Position numbers and translations under genes: made by a program
In this document: positions 51,510 through 60,651 of the stretch, in pieces
Position numbering within the stretch: the first letter of the stretch is position 1
Layout: every line of letters begins with the position of its first letter
The notes under the pieces: model-generated
The model's input: the letters and a program-made list of their open reading frames with translations, nothing else
Database searches by the model: none
What the model was told of the DNA's origin: nothing
Origin: Mycolicibacterium sp. P9-64
GTDB taxonomy: Bacteria > Actinomycetota > Actinomycetes > Mycobacteriales > Mycobacteriaceae
Direction: 5' to 3'
Length of the DNA: 64,000 bases
Assembly (NCBI RefSeq): GCF_008329605.1
Contig: NZ_NPKO01000012.1
Location: forward strand, 1 to 64,000

Positions 51510-54500
51510 CAGAGAAGCACTTCCGCCCGCAGCATCGGCAGCCATAGCCGTGCGGCGTAGGCGCCGAGGCGGTGGGTCTCGCCGTCGACCTCCTCACCGG
51601 GCCGCAGCGGCTGCATCAGCTCCCGCAGCCAAGCATTCGCTCCCCAAGCCCGCACCTGCGCGGGATCGGCATCCTCGCCGGGATAGTTCCCCGACTTCCA
51701 CTTGAACGACGCGGCGCGTTCGGGGTCGTCACCCTCATACCGCGCACACGCCCAGGCATACGACGTCTTGACGGGCAGAGGCAGCGGCTCCCGGCGCCCT
51801 GCGTCGTAGATCGCCACCAGATCCCGGAGCAGGTCGACGGCGGGCTCCTGGGGCTGCCCGAGCCCCTTCTCCAGCGGTGTGCTTCCACGCCTGGGCCGCC
51901 CGATGCAGATGGCCGACCAGTCCCGGTCGGGATGCTGAGCAAACAACGCCAGCAACGGAATCCACGACGCGAGCAGATGCTTGCCGTCGAGCTTCGAGTA
52001 GGTGACCGAGACCATGTGGTCGCCGAACACCGGAGACACCGTGCCCGTCACGCGGCGACCATTGCCCAGGTCGATGTCGACGTCGTAGGCGTCCGCGTCT
52101 GGGTTTTGGCCGGCCTTGCGATGCCCGAGCGCGGTCGCCGCGAGCAGCGTGGACTGCTCACGCAGCTCGCCCGCCTTGCGCCAGCCCAGCTGGCCGGGCG
52201 GCAGCGTGCCGCGGCGCCACTCGGCTTGGCGCGCATCGTCGGGTGTCATGCCGCGCAGCATGTCGTTCAGCATCCAGTCGCCGACCGCCCACTGCTCCAA
52301 GGCATCGATGTCGACGGAGATCTCGTCGGAGACACCGTCGACGTCCCACGGCAACGTGTACTCCAGCGCACGGAAGAAACCCTTCACCGGATCCTTGAAG
52401 AACCCGATCAGGTCGGCGAGCGCAACGTCGTCGTGCGGCAGGGCGGGCAACGGGCCGGAGATGAACTTCGGCTGCTCCGATCGGTCGCGGGCGCTGGCCC
52501 TGGCTGCCTTGAGGACCGTCGAGTCGAACGTAAACGGAACGTCGGGCACCAGCTCGCCGGGGACGACGTTGCGAATGTCGAACGGCTGCAACGGATGATG
52601 CACGACGATGCGCTCACGCACGCTGGCGGGCGTCGTCGCGTCCAAGGCGTCGAGCAACTCGGCCAACGGCACCGCGGGCGGACGGGCCTGCCCGGAGTGC
52701 GGGTTGGCACCCGTGTAGGTGATCACCAGCTTCTCGGTGGCCGCCCCGACGGCGTCGAGAAGCAGTTGCCTGTCCTCCGAGCGACTGTCCCGCTCGCCCG
52801 TCATCGGTTTACGCGCGAGCACGTCGTCACCGTCGGTGACACCCTGCCGTGGGAACACGCCGTCGTCGAGGCCGACGAGGCACACCACCCGATGCGGGAC
52901 CGAGCGCATCGGCACCATCGTGCACACCGTCAGCGTTCCGGTGCGGAAGTTCGCACGCGTCGGCCGCCCCGCGAGGTGGCGATCGAGAAGGGCCTTCACG
53001 TCGGGCAATCGCATCACCGTGCCGGAGCGCGCACCCGCGTCGGTGAGCACCTGGCCGAACTCGCGCTGCATCTGGCTGGTCTGCCACGCATCGGCGTCGT
53101 CGACACGCGTCATCATCGCGATGCCCTCGGTGAGCGCGTGCAGCCAGTGCTGCAGCGGGTGGTCACCGGTGAGTGCGTCGACGGTCCGCTGCAACCGGTC
53201 GATGAACTCGCCGAGCTGACCGGCCAGCTCGACGCGGTTGCTCCCGACGTCGTCGAGCGGCAACGTCGACCCGATCCAGGCGTGCGCGTCGTCGGACATG
53301 GCGACGCCTGCCAGTACCCGGTCGACGCCGAAACGCCAAGTGTTGTGCACGAAGTCAACGCCATAGGGCTGGCGGTGCTCCTGGTCGAAACCCCACCGGA
53401 CGTTGGCCTGGCGGACCCAGCGCGTGACGTCCTCCAGGCTGTCGTCGGTGAAGCCGAAGCGGGCGCGCACCGGGGCGGCCTGCGCGAGGTTGAGCACCTC
53501 GCTGGCGGTCACCCTGCTCGAGGCCAGGGCGAGAAGTTGCGCTGCGACGCCAAGCAGTGGATTGGTCTGGACGAGTGAACGATCCGCCAGGCGCATCCGC
53601 AACTGGTGTGCCGGATGGGCCCCGCGCAACACGTCACCGAGCCCGAAGTCGGCGTTGATCAACGGCGCGTAGGTCTCGATGTCGGGGCACATCACGAGGA
53701 TGTCGCGGGGCTCCAGCGTCGGGTCGTCGGCGAGCAGGCCAAGCAGCACCTCGCGGAGCACGTCCACCTGTCGGGCCTGGCCATGACACGCGTGCACCTG
53801 GACGGACCGGTCACCCTTGGCCAGTGTCCTGCCCTGTGGCCGAACGGTATTGGCGGCCACGTCGGACTGCAGCCAGCCGAGCAAGTTGGCCGGATACTCT
53901 CGGTTGCCCAGGTACTCGTCGGTGCCCAGATCGGACGGCAGCATGATCTGCAGTTCGCGCAGGTCCCTGCCGAGGGTGGCCAACAGCGGGTGGTGGACGG
54001 CGCGGTGGCTGGTGTCGTCGCGGCGGTCGAGAGGTCCGCGCACACCCGTGAGTGCACGCCACAGCTCGTCGCTGGGATGCGGCAGCCAGAGGTGCACGTC
54101 GTGATGGGTGGCCAGTGCCTCGATCAGCTCGACCTCGGTGATCGGCAACCGGGTGTGCCCGAACAGCGACAGTCGTGGGGGGAGTTCGAGAGGCGATTCG
54201 CGAAGGCTAGCAACGGTTTTCTGGTGGCGGACGTGCGGTGGGTCGGCATCGACGCGGTCGACGAGGGCCTGCCACAGCGGGGGTTGCCAACTGAGGTCGT
54301 CGTCGAGATCGGTGCGCCCGTCGCGCCAATCGGCGAGCAGCTGCGGGCGCTGCCTGGCGTAGGAGGCGAACAGCCCGGCGATGCGGCGCGCCACCGAGTA
54401 GCGCCGGCCCAGCCGCAGCTCCCTCTCGTCGCCCGTCGCGAAGTGACCGAGGTGAGTGGCCAACGTCTTGCACCACGGCGCGTCCAGGCTCTCGTCGATC

Positions 54501-54799
54501 ACCTCGAGCAGTGGCCAGACCATGACGTCGGGAGCCCACGGGTCGTCATCGGTGGTGCCAGCGATCTCGGCGATCAGCGAGTGCGGGTTCTTGAACTCGA
54601 TGCCCGCGCACACCCCGTCGCCACCCGAGCCGCGGCCGAGGACATGCGACAGGCGCTGGCTCAGCCATCGCTCCGTCCCGCGCGCGGGCACCAGGACCAA
54701 CTCCGTGGCGAACGGATCGTCGAGGGGTCGTGACAGGAGCGCACCGAGCCCGTCGGCCAGTAGATCGGTTCGCTCGGCGCGGTGCAGATGCAAGGCCAT
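51509..54799 (-). CDS. recC: Exodeoxyribonuclease V subunit gamma
   Basis: A 1096-residue RecC, the Chi-scanning scaffold of RecBCD. The ATG at 54799 gives MALHLHRAERTDLLADGLGA, with RGTERWLSQRLSHVLG, the conserved RecC opening. LSLFGHTRLPITEVELIEAL, RDILVMCPDIETYAPLINAD and GLDDGVFPRQG with DLIGFFKDPVKGFFRALEYT later are conserved segments. The inactive helicase and nuclease folds lack catalytic motifs, as usual for RecC. First gene of the recC-recB-recD operon; divergent from an HD-domain gene across 72 bp. Confidence 0.94.
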   Translation of the reverse strand: MALHLHRAERTDLLADGLGALLSRPLDDPFATELVLVPARGTERWLSQRLSHVLGRGSGGDGVCAGIEFKNPHSLIAEIAGTTDDDPWAPDVMVWPLLEVIDESLDAPWCKTLATHLGHFATGDERELRLGRRYSVARRIAGLFASYARQRPQLLADWRDGRTDLDDDLSWQPPLWQALVDRVDADPPHVRHQKTVASLRESPLELPPRLSLFGHTRLPITEVELIEALATHHDVHLWLPHPSDELWRALTGVRGPLDRRDDTSHRAVHHPLLATLGRDLRELQIMLPSDLGTDEYLGNREYPANLLGWLQSDVAANTVRPQGRTLAKGDRSVQVHACHGQARQVDVLREVLLGLLADDPTLEPRDILVMCPDIETYAPLINADFGLGDVLRGAHPAHQLRMRLADRSLVQTNPLLGVAAQLLALASSRVTASEVLNLAQAAPVRARFGFTDDSLEDVTRWVRQANVRWGFDQEHRQPYGVDFVHNTWRFGVDRVLAGVAMSDDAHAWIGSTLPLDDVGSNRVELAGQLGEFIDRLQRTVDALTGDHPLQHWLHALTEGIAMMTRVDDADAWQTSQMQREFGQVLTDAGARSGTVMRLPDVKALLDRHLAGRPTRANFRTGTLTVCTMVPMRSVPHRVVCLVGLDDGVFPRQGVTDGDDVLARKPMTGERDSRSEDRQLLLDAVGAATEKLVITYTGANPHSGQARPPAVPLAELLDALDATTPASVRERIVVHHPLQPFDIRNVVPGELVPDVPFTFDSTVLKAARASARDRSEQPKFISGPLPALPHDDVALADLIGFFKDPVKGFFRALEYTLPWDVDGVSDEISVDIDALEQWAVGDWMLNDMLRGMTPDDARQAEWRRGTLPPGQLGWRKAGELREQSTLLAATALGHRKAGQNPDADAYDVDIDLGNGRRVTGTVSPVFGDHMVSVTYSKLDGKHLLASWIPLLALFAQHPDRDWSAICIGRPRRGSTPLEKGLGQPQEPAVDLLRDLVAIYDAGRREPLPLPVKTSYAWACARYEGDDPERAASFKWKSGNYPGEDADPAQVRAWGANAWLRELMQPLRPGEEVDGETHRLGAYAARLWLPMLRAEVLL

Positions 54800-54871
54800 T
54801 GATACCACCCTAGGACGCCCGACCGACATGTCGTGGCCCTATGCGACAGTGGGAGGAGAGACAGGAAACAG

Positions 54872-55471
54872 ATGCCAGAGCAAACCACCACACCCACACT
54901 GTCCGATCGGTTCGACGAGGCCCTGACGTACGCCTCCGGCCTTCACCGCACGCAGACCCGCAAGGGCGGCGACATCCCGTACGTCGGCCATCTGCTGTCG
55001 GTGGCGAGCCTGATCATCGAGGGCGGCGGCAGCGAGACGCAGACCATCGCCGGGCTGCTGCACGACGCCGTCGAGGACCAGGGCGGGGCACCGGTTCTTG
55101 CCGAGATCCGGGAGAAGTTCGGCGACGAGGTCGCAACCATCGTCTCTGAGTGCAGCGACACCGACGTCGTACCCAAGCCGCCGTGGAAACAGCGCAAGCA
55201 GCACTACATCGACCACCTCGGCGGCGCGGCGGAGGCCACCATCCTGGTGTCGCTTGCCGACAAGCTCGACAACGCCCGAGCCATCCTTCGCGACTACCGC
55301 CTGCGCGGGCCAGAACTGTGGCAGCGCTTCAGCGTTCACGATCCCCACGAGCACCTCTGGTACTACCGCTCACTGCTGGCGGTCTACCAGGCCCGCAACT
55401 CCACCTGGCTGGTCGCCGAACTCGACCGGGTGCTGGGGGAACTGGAAGCTCTGGTGGCGGCGGCCGAGTAG
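54872..55471 (+). CDS. HD-domain phosphohydrolase (SpoT/MESH1-like)
   Basis: A 199-residue HD protein from the ATG at 54872; GGGAGGAGAG lies 10 to 20 bases before. The metal-binding HD motif is TIAGLLHDAVEDQGG, the first His is in GGDIPYVGHLLSVASL, and ATILVSLADKLDNARAILRD is the next helix. This is the ppGpp-hydrolase fold of SpoT and the small MESH1-type enzymes. No synthetase or regulatory domain is present. Hydrolysis of an alarmone or nucleotide is plausible, but the substrate cannot be fixed by sequence alone. It is transcribed away from recC. Confidence 0.85.
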   Translation: MPEQTTTPTLSDRFDEALTYASGLHRTQTRKGGDIPYVGHLLSVASLIIEGGGSETQTIAGLLHDAVEDQGGAPVLAEIREKFGDEVATIVSECSDTDVVPKPPWKQRKQHYIDHLGGAAEATILVSLADKLDNARAILRDYRLRGPELWQRFSVHDPHEHLWYYRSLLAVYQARNSTWLVAELDRVLGELEALVAAAE

Positions 55472-55537
55472 TAAAAGTCCTGGTCGTTTGCCCTGGACAG
55501 GTCTACCGTCGAAGTATCTCAACAGAGGGGAGATGCG

Positions 55538-55849
55538 ATGAAGGGCGCATATCACGATCCCGTGGATCACTCCCGCACCACACAACCGCATGCCGGCGAA
55601 TCGATGATCGACACGCTGTGGTTTCCGGGGCTGGTCCTGATCGCAGTAGGGATCATCGGATTGGCAGGCATCGTCGCGGCAGCCGCCTACGGACACACCG
55701 AATGGGTGCTTCCGCTGGCGTTGGTGAGCGGCGCCGTCGTGACAGCGGGCGGCGGGTTGATCTTCTTGGAACACCGCAGGGTCAACCGCATCGAACAGCA
55801 ATGGCGGGCCGAGCATCCCAGGCCCGACTCGCATCGGCACGCCGTCTAG
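55538..55849 (+). CDS. usfY: UsfY-like membrane protein
   Basis: A 103-residue small membrane protein recognised as UsfY by its opening HDPVDHSRTTQPHAGESMID followed by a hydrophobic helical hairpin (about 29-52 and 57-76). The end EHRRVNRIEQQWRAEHPRPD also fits. UsfY was named from the region next to usfX-sigF in M. tuberculosis and belongs to the SigF/stress context; its molecular role is unknown. Here it stands alone, downstream of the HD gene by 66 bp. I see no clean SigF -35/-10 pair in that gap. GAGGGGAGATG before the ATG is a good ribosome site. Confidence 0.8.
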   Translation: MKGAYHDPVDHSRTTQPHAGESMIDTLWFPGLVLIAVGIIGLAGIVAAAAYGHTEWVLPLALVSGAVVTAGGGLIFLEHRRVNRIEQQWRAEHPRPDSHRHAV

Positions 55850-55943
55850 CTCGACGTGCGCCGACCACCTGCGGGCTGCACCGCGGAGAGTCGGGTAGTG
55901 CACTACGCGTGAGTCCGACGTCGTCGGTGGCCACGATGGAATC

Positions 55944-56417
55944 ATGTTCATCGATCTCGACGATTTCAGCCACACCGCAGGGGACCGGCCCGACCTCGCC
56001 ACCGTCGTCGCCAACCGGTCCGGCACCAGCATCGCGGTCCGCACTGCGCTTGCCACCCTGATCTGCACGCTCATCGACTGGACCGAGCGCGAAGACGGCG
56101 GCAACTACCCACTCAAACCCGGCGACTGCGGCGGCTGCGACCGCCATCCGATCACCGTGTCCGACACGGCGTTCAACCACTCCTGGGCGGTCGACGTCGA
56201 CATCAATCGACACGACAATTCGTTCACGATGGGCAACCGCCACGAGCTGCCGACCCGCGTCGCCCGCGTGTGGAATCAGTACGGATTCGCGTGGGGCGGT
56301 GACCACGACGGACCCAAACGGGACTGGATGCACTTCGAGTTCATCGGCACACCCGCCGACGCCATCGAGCTTTCCGAGCAGGCGATGCGCGACCTGGCGC
56401 CCCGCCGGAGCGCCTAG
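55944..56417 (+). CDS. M15-family peptidoglycan peptidase-like protein
   Basis: A 157-residue protein with the metallopeptidase M15 (VanY/endolysin) signature. TAFNHSWAVDVDINRHDN gives His79 and Asp86, the HxxxxxxD zinc motif, and RDWMHFEFIG supplies the third ligand His130 with the downstream Glu. ELPTRVARVWNQYGFAWGGD is the helix and substrate loop before it. Such enzymes cut L-Ala-D-Glu or D-Ala-D-Ala bonds in peptidoglycan. There is no signal peptide, so it would need export or act like a phage endolysin. Its stop overlaps the convergent enoyl-CoA hydratase gene by 4 bp. Confidence 0.8.
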   Translation: MFIDLDDFSHTAGDRPDLATVVANRSGTSIAVRTALATLICTLIDWTEREDGGNYPLKPGDCGGCDRHPITVSDTAFNHSWAVDVDINRHDNSFTMGNRHELPTRVARVWNQYGFAWGGDHDGPKRDWMHFEFIGTPADAIELSEQAMRDLAPRRSA

Positions 56418-57124
56418 CTGCGCGCGAATTCCGCTGGTAGCCCGTCGATTCCGGCTTGGATTGCCTTGATGGCGTCGTCGCGGGCCTTCAACTTGCTGGC
56501 CAGGTGCGCCTTCGTGTGCAGCGTCGCCGCGGCCTCTGCCGCGACCTGCTGCGCCCTCGGCAGAACGTTCTCGGCCTCGACGATCTCGTCGAGCCAACCC
56601 GCCGAGACCGCTGCATCGCCTGCGAACACGGCGGCCAGCGAGATGGCCCGCTGGTAGGCCGCACGCGTCAACCGCATCCGCATGATCTCGATGGCCGAGA
56701 TCGGCAGCGTCATCCCGATCGCCACCTCGTTGGCCTGGCATCGGGTCTTCGGCGAACCGACGCGGTGGTCACCGCACAGCAGCATGAACGACCCCATGGC
56801 GATCGCCGGACCGGTGGCCGCGATGATCACCGGCACCGGGAAGGAGAGCAGCCGGATCGACAGCTCGAAGCCGCCGGACAGCATGCCAAGGGCGGCGGCC
56901 GCGTCACCAGAGCCGAACACGCTCAGATCGAAGCCGCCGCTCAGTACGCGGGAGTTGCCGGCCAGCACGATGGCCTTGACCTCGCCGTTCTCGGCAGCCT
57001 TCTCGGCGGTGTCCAGCGCATCGTTGATGTTCTGCTGCATCGCGGGCGACAGTGCGTTGACCTTGCCGTCGTCCAGCGTGATCGTCGCAACCGACTCATT
57101 CAGCTCGTAGCTGACCGTGCTCAT
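56414..57124 (-). CDS. Enoyl-CoA hydratase/isomerase-family protein
   Basis: A 236-residue crotonase-fold protein, start at 57124 with AAGGAG. VSYELNESVATITLDDGKVN, AIVLAGNSRVLSGGFDLSVF (oxyanion region with GGFD) and AATGPAIAMGSFMLLCGDHR mark the family. It resembles mycobacterial EchA3, also found in this genomic neighbourhood. The typical catalytic Glu pair is not obvious, so isomerase, hydratase or another crotonase reaction are possible. It acts on acyl-CoA esters in the cytoplasm, probably in fatty acid or related degradation. Confidence 0.88.
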   Translation of the reverse strand: MSTVSYELNESVATITLDDGKVNALSPAMQQNINDALDTAEKAAENGEVKAIVLAGNSRVLSGGFDLSVFGSGDAAAALGMLSGGFELSIRLLSFPVPVIIAATGPAIAMGSFMLLCGDHRVGSPKTRCQANEVAIGMTLPISAIEIMRMRLTRAAYQRAISLAAVFAGDAAVSAGWLDEIVEAENVLPRAQQVAAEAAATLHTKAHLASKLKARDDAIKAIQAGIDGLPAEFARS

Positions 57125-57196
57125 CGACTCTCCTTGGGTGGCGGACACTGCGGCCGATGTTACTTAACGCCGTTATCCATTCGGTGGCGCCGTCAC

Positions 57197-58036
57197 TCAC
57201 CCAAGGCCGGCGTGGTGCCGCCCCGCTTCGCCGTTCTGGATCCACGGGAACTCGAGCTCGGTGGTCTGATCGAATTGCCTTGTTCGCCAGCGGTTTTGAG
57301 TTTCCTCCGCGGCGCGGTTGATGCGGTCGATCTCGGCGCGATAGACGTCCGGCCGGGTCTCCTTCGACGCGTAGTGGAAGTAGGTGAGCACGCTGCGCAA
57401 CAACTCGAGCTTCTGCTTCTCCCGCTTCGCCAGGTCGTGCGTGGTCAGCAACTCAAGGCGCTGAACCGGTTGCAGCGTCGCCCAGTCCAGCAGCACCTTC
57501 GATTCGAACTCCTGGCGCTTGTTCCAGAACCGCGATTCCCGCTTGCCCTTCTCGGGCCTCGGGGCGTCGAAGTACGTCAGGGTGCCGTCGAACCGGGAGC
57601 GGATGGCTCCGCCGAGCTGTTCGCGGCTGATTGCCGAATCCCACACCGTTCGCCATTCCTGTCCAGGCGCGAGGAATGGGAGTTCGCTGGGAAGGTCGAG
57701 TTCGGCAACCTCGGGTGTCGCGTCGTAGACGTTGTCCTCATAGATCGCGACCGTCGGCGGGTTGACGAAGTCGAAGCGAACGTCGTGTGCGGCGGTCTGG
57801 CCAAAGTTGCGCACGACGAGTTCGATCACGTGCCAGTCGGAGGGGTGCGGCTCCATGAACATCGCCACCTGAGGCCGGATTTGCTCGGTCTTGAGCTGGC
57901 GATTCTTCTTCAGTTGACGGTTCGCGTAGAACAGTGCGGCGATGCCAAGCGCGACGACGCCCCACGCCGCAATTGCCAGCCACGTTCCAGAATCCAAGTT
58001 GTTCAGATCGGCCCAGCGATCCTTCATCCAGTCCAC
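57197..58036 (-). CDS. Membrane-anchored hypothetical protein
   Basis: A 279-residue protein with one transmembrane helix near the N-terminus (about 19-40, LAIAAWGVVALGIAALFYAN) and a charged coiled stretch after it. The remaining 230 residues face one side and contain a beta-sandwich-like part (VIELVVRNFGQTAAHDVRFD, PGQEWRTVWDS) and a helical charged tail. Such proteins of unknown function with this plan occur in actinobacteria; I cannot assign a role. Encoded alone on the minus strand with 108 bp to the next gene. Confidence 0.7.
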   Translation of the reverse strand: MDWMKDRWADLNNLDSGTWLAIAAWGVVALGIAALFYANRQLKKNRQLKTEQIRPQVAMFMEPHPSDWHVIELVVRNFGQTAAHDVRFDFVNPPTVAIYEDNVYDATPEVAELDLPSELPFLAPGQEWRTVWDSAISREQLGGAIRSRFDGTLTYFDAPRPEKGKRESRFWNKRQEFESKVLLDWATLQPVQRLELLTTHDLAKREKQKLELLRSVLTYFHYASKETRPDVYRAEIDRINRAAEETQNRWRTRQFDQTTELEFPWIQNGEAGRHHAGLG

Positions 58037-58144
58037 GGCGCCCTCGGGTGATCGATTGGTTTGCCCCGGACCTTATCGCTTCGCTGGCAGATCCGTAAAT
58101 AGGTCTGCAGTGAGTTTGCTAGGGGTTCGTGCCCAAGGGGCCGG

Positions 58145-59137
58145 TCAGGCGCCGACGGCCGCGAGTTCCGCGTGCACGACCGCCGGCGTGACGGCGGCAG
58201 GCACCAGCCGTTCCCCACGGGCCAGCCAGCCCTGATCCGACCACACGATCCGATCCGGCAGCCGCCGCCAGTAGTCGGGGTGTGCGCGCAGGTACACGTC
58301 GACGCTGGCGTGCACACGAGCATCGGTGGGCAGCCTGCGCATCGACAGGTTGCGGGCACTTCCGGCGAGCGCATCGGCCTGATCGGGGGCGGGAGCCGCG
58401 ACGACGTGGTCGGTGTGGAGCACGGCACCCGCGGCGCGAGCGCCGTCGAGCACCCAGTCGAGGGCGATCTCGGTCAACGGCGCACACGCGCCAGCGCCAC
58501 CCGCAACGTCACAGTGCCCACCTCGGAACCAGACCTGGTCGACACGGTCGAAGCCCACACTGACAAGGCGCTGGCCGACAGGTCCGCCGTCGATGGCGAT
58601 CGCGTGCCGTCCCGCGCGCACGTTCAAGGCTGGCGCCGACGGCGGCGTCGGAAGCGCGGACGGCCGCAACGCGTCCCACAAGCCCAGAAACGCGACGTCG
58701 ACGATGCTGCATTCGAGTCCGTCGGCGACCTGCTCGACCATCGCCCACTCGCGCGAGCTCCGCTGCGTTCTGGGCACGCCGTACGAGGCGACGACGAAGT
58801 CGACGAGCTCGGCCCAGCGTGCCGCCAGGATGCCGAAGGTCCCGATCAGGTGGGTCAACGCCTGCGCGTAGTAGCCGCCGCGGCCAGCGCCGAACACCAG
58901 GACGCGGTCGTCAGGCTCGAAGTTCCCCGCCAGGAACCCGTACGCCTCGCCGACCACGGCGCGCGCGTCGGCAAGCGCGTCACGCTGCCTGGCCCGCCGT
59001 GGTGTCCCGGCGTGATACCAGACGATTTGATGATCCGATCGCTCGAGAAGCTTGAACAGCGCCGTCGCGTTGGTGTCGCCACCAGCCCCCTGGTGATGCC
59101 GCACCTGGTCGAAACACAGAACGACGTTCTTCCTCAC
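58145..59137 (-). CDS. DUF2235-like alpha/beta hydrolase, Ser missing
   Basis: A 330-residue protein from the GTG at 59137, with GGGGGGCGG upstream. The pattern VVLCFDQVR, then GGDTNATALFKLL, then DDRVLVFGAGRGGYYAQALT and LIGTFGIL follows the DUF2235 family (T6SS phospholipase Tle1-like). In that family the nucleophile is Ser in a GxSRG motif. Here GAGRGG (83-88) has Gly where Ser is expected, so the protein is probably not a serine hydrolase. The LTEIALDWVLDGARAAG segment near the end also fits the family. Function unknown; perhaps a binding protein derived from an enzyme. Confidence 0.75.
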   Translation of the reverse strand: MRKNVVLCFDQVRHHQGAGGDTNATALFKLLERSDHQIVWYHAGTPRRARQRDALADARAVVGEAYGFLAGNFEPDDRVLVFGAGRGGYYAQALTHLIGTFGILAARWAELVDFVVASYGVPRTQRSSREWAMVEQVADGLECSIVDVAFLGLWDALRPSALPTPPSAPALNVRAGRHAIAIDGGPVGQRLVSVGFDRVDQVWFRGGHCDVAGGAGACAPLTEIALDWVLDGARAAGAVLHTDHVVAAPAPDQADALAGSARNLSMRRLPTDARVHASVDVYLRAHPDYWRRLPDRIVWSDQGWLARGERLVPAAVTPAVVHAELAAVGA

Positions 59138-59308
59138 TACAACCGCCCCCCGGCGAAGAAATTGAGCTGCCCGACTCTTCAGTGTGCCAGCAAACTCCGA
59201 CAATGTCGCGCGATTTGCCCACCCAAACCGCGAACGAGACGACGGATTCACGCCCAAGCTAGCGATTCGGCTGCGAAATCAGTCGCGCCGCACCCGAATC
59301 GCACCGGA

Positions 59309-60538
59309 TCACACCGGCAGTTCGACTCCTGGGCTGCCGGGGTCGCCGTGCAACTGGATCGTGGTCGGAACGGTGCCGATCGGCACGTCGAAGGCCAGCG
59401 CCACCTCGAGCTGTTCACCAGGATTGATCGTGATGACGTCCCCGGTGAGAGCGGCCGAGGCCTCGACGTCCGGCGTGTAGGTCGTGGTGCCGTCGCTGAC
59501 GGTTTGCAGCACCGACAGCCAGGTCAGTGGCGAAGCTCCGTTGTTGCCGACGTTGACGTAGACGACGAAGTACTCGCCGTTCGCGGTCTTGACGACGCTG
59601 TCGTCGATCGGCGAGGTGATGGTGTCGCCGCTGTCGGTGCTCGCGACCGAGAAGGCGAAGTCGCCGTCGGTGGCCTCGCCGCCGAGGCCGGGCGTCGTGG
59701 TTGGGGATTCCGACGAGGTCTCCGTGGTGGAGGACTCGCTCGACGCCGTCGCCGACGCCGAGGTGCTAGGCGTGGCGAGTTGCGGCGGCGTGTTGTCGCG
59801 AATCACGAAGCCGTACACCGCCGCCAGGATCAGCGCCAGAAACAGCACGCCGACGCCGATGAGGTACCCGGTGAGCACCTTGCTCTTGTTGGGCGGACCG
59901 CCGGTGCCATCCGCGCCGGCAAAGCCGGCCGTGGCTGACGGCGCCTCGTAGGACGGTGCGTCGAACGACGGCGTCTCGTAGGACGTGGGTGCGTCGTAAG
60001 ACGATGGCGCCGCCGAGGAGGGTGCGCCGAAGGACGGCGCCTCGTACGAGGGAGTCTCGAACTTCGGTGCTTCGTACGACGATGGCGCCTCAGCCGCGGG
60101 TGCGTCGAACGACGGCGCCTCGTATGAAGGTGCCTCGAACGTCGGCGGCTCGGACGGGGGAGTGGATGCCGCCGTCGCCGCAGCCGCAGTGGCCTCGAAC
60201 GACGGCGTCTCGAACGTCGGAGGCTCATAGGAAGGCGTCCCAAACGGGGGCGTCCCAGAAGACGGCGTCTCGTACGACGCGGGAGCTGCAGGCGGGCTCA
60301 CGGGTTCGGGTTCCGCGTCGGGTGCGCGGTGCGCGCCGGTCGGCACCACGGTGGTCGGCTGATCGGGCAGCGACACCACCGACGTCGCCTGCTCGCTCGC
60401 AGGAGGCTCGGCAGCCGGCTCGGGCGCGGCCACTGCGGGCGCGCGGTGCTCGGTCCAGATCGAGCCGTCCCAATACCGCTGGCCGCCCGAGCCGTCAGGG
60501 TCCGGATACCAACCGGCCGGCGTGGTTGGTGTGGTCAT
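59309..60538 (-). CDS. DUF2510 membrane protein with repeat-rich linker and DUF4352-like domain
   Basis: A 409-residue protein from the ATG at 60538. The head PAGWYPDPDGSGGQRYWDGS is a DUF2510 domain. A low-complexity linker of about 130 residues repeats short units such as APSYEAPSF and PTFETPSF. A transmembrane helix follows (LIGVGVLFLALILAAVYGFV, about 235-254). A Ser/Thr-rich stretch leads to a C-terminal immunoglobulin-like domain (DUF4352 type) with NGEYFVVYVNVGNNGASPLT. Thus the repeats are cytosolic and the sandwich domain extracytoplasmic. Function unknown; similar modular proteins are common in mycobacteria. Confidence 0.88.
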   Translation of the reverse strand: MTTPTTPAGWYPDPDGSGGQRYWDGSIWTEHRAPAVAAPEPAAEPPASEQATSVVSLPDQPTTVVPTGAHRAPDAEPEPVSPPAAPASYETPSSGTPPFGTPSYEPPTFETPSFEATAAAATAASTPPSEPPTFEAPSYEAPSFDAPAAEAPSSYEAPKFETPSYEAPSFGAPSSAAPSSYDAPTSYETPSFDAPSYEAPSATAGFAGADGTGGPPNKSKVLTGYLIGVGVLFLALILAAVYGFVIRDNTPPQLATPSTSASATASSESSTTETSSESPTTTPGLGGEATDGDFAFSVASTDSGDTITSPIDDSVVKTANGEYFVVYVNVGNNGASPLTWLSVLQTVSDGTTTYTPDVEASAALTGDVITINPGEQLEVALAFDVPIGTVPTTIQLHGDPGSPGVELPV

Positions 60539-60651
60539 CGGTGAGGTCCTCCCGGTCGTACGCCCGATCGGCGCTGCGAAACCGGACAATATCGCAGGCC
60601 CGCAAACAACGCTCTATTTCGGTTGACGCCAGCGCAGATCAGCGAGGACCG

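Noticed and set aside
55472-55537. SigF promoter before usfY
   Set aside because: A GTTT is present at about 55487, but no GGGTAT-like -10 occurs at the required distance.
59940-60290. CRISPR-like periodicity
   Set aside because: The repeated units are in-frame codons of a Pro/Tyr/Glu linker of unequal length with no spacers; no CRISPR array or cas gene is in the window.
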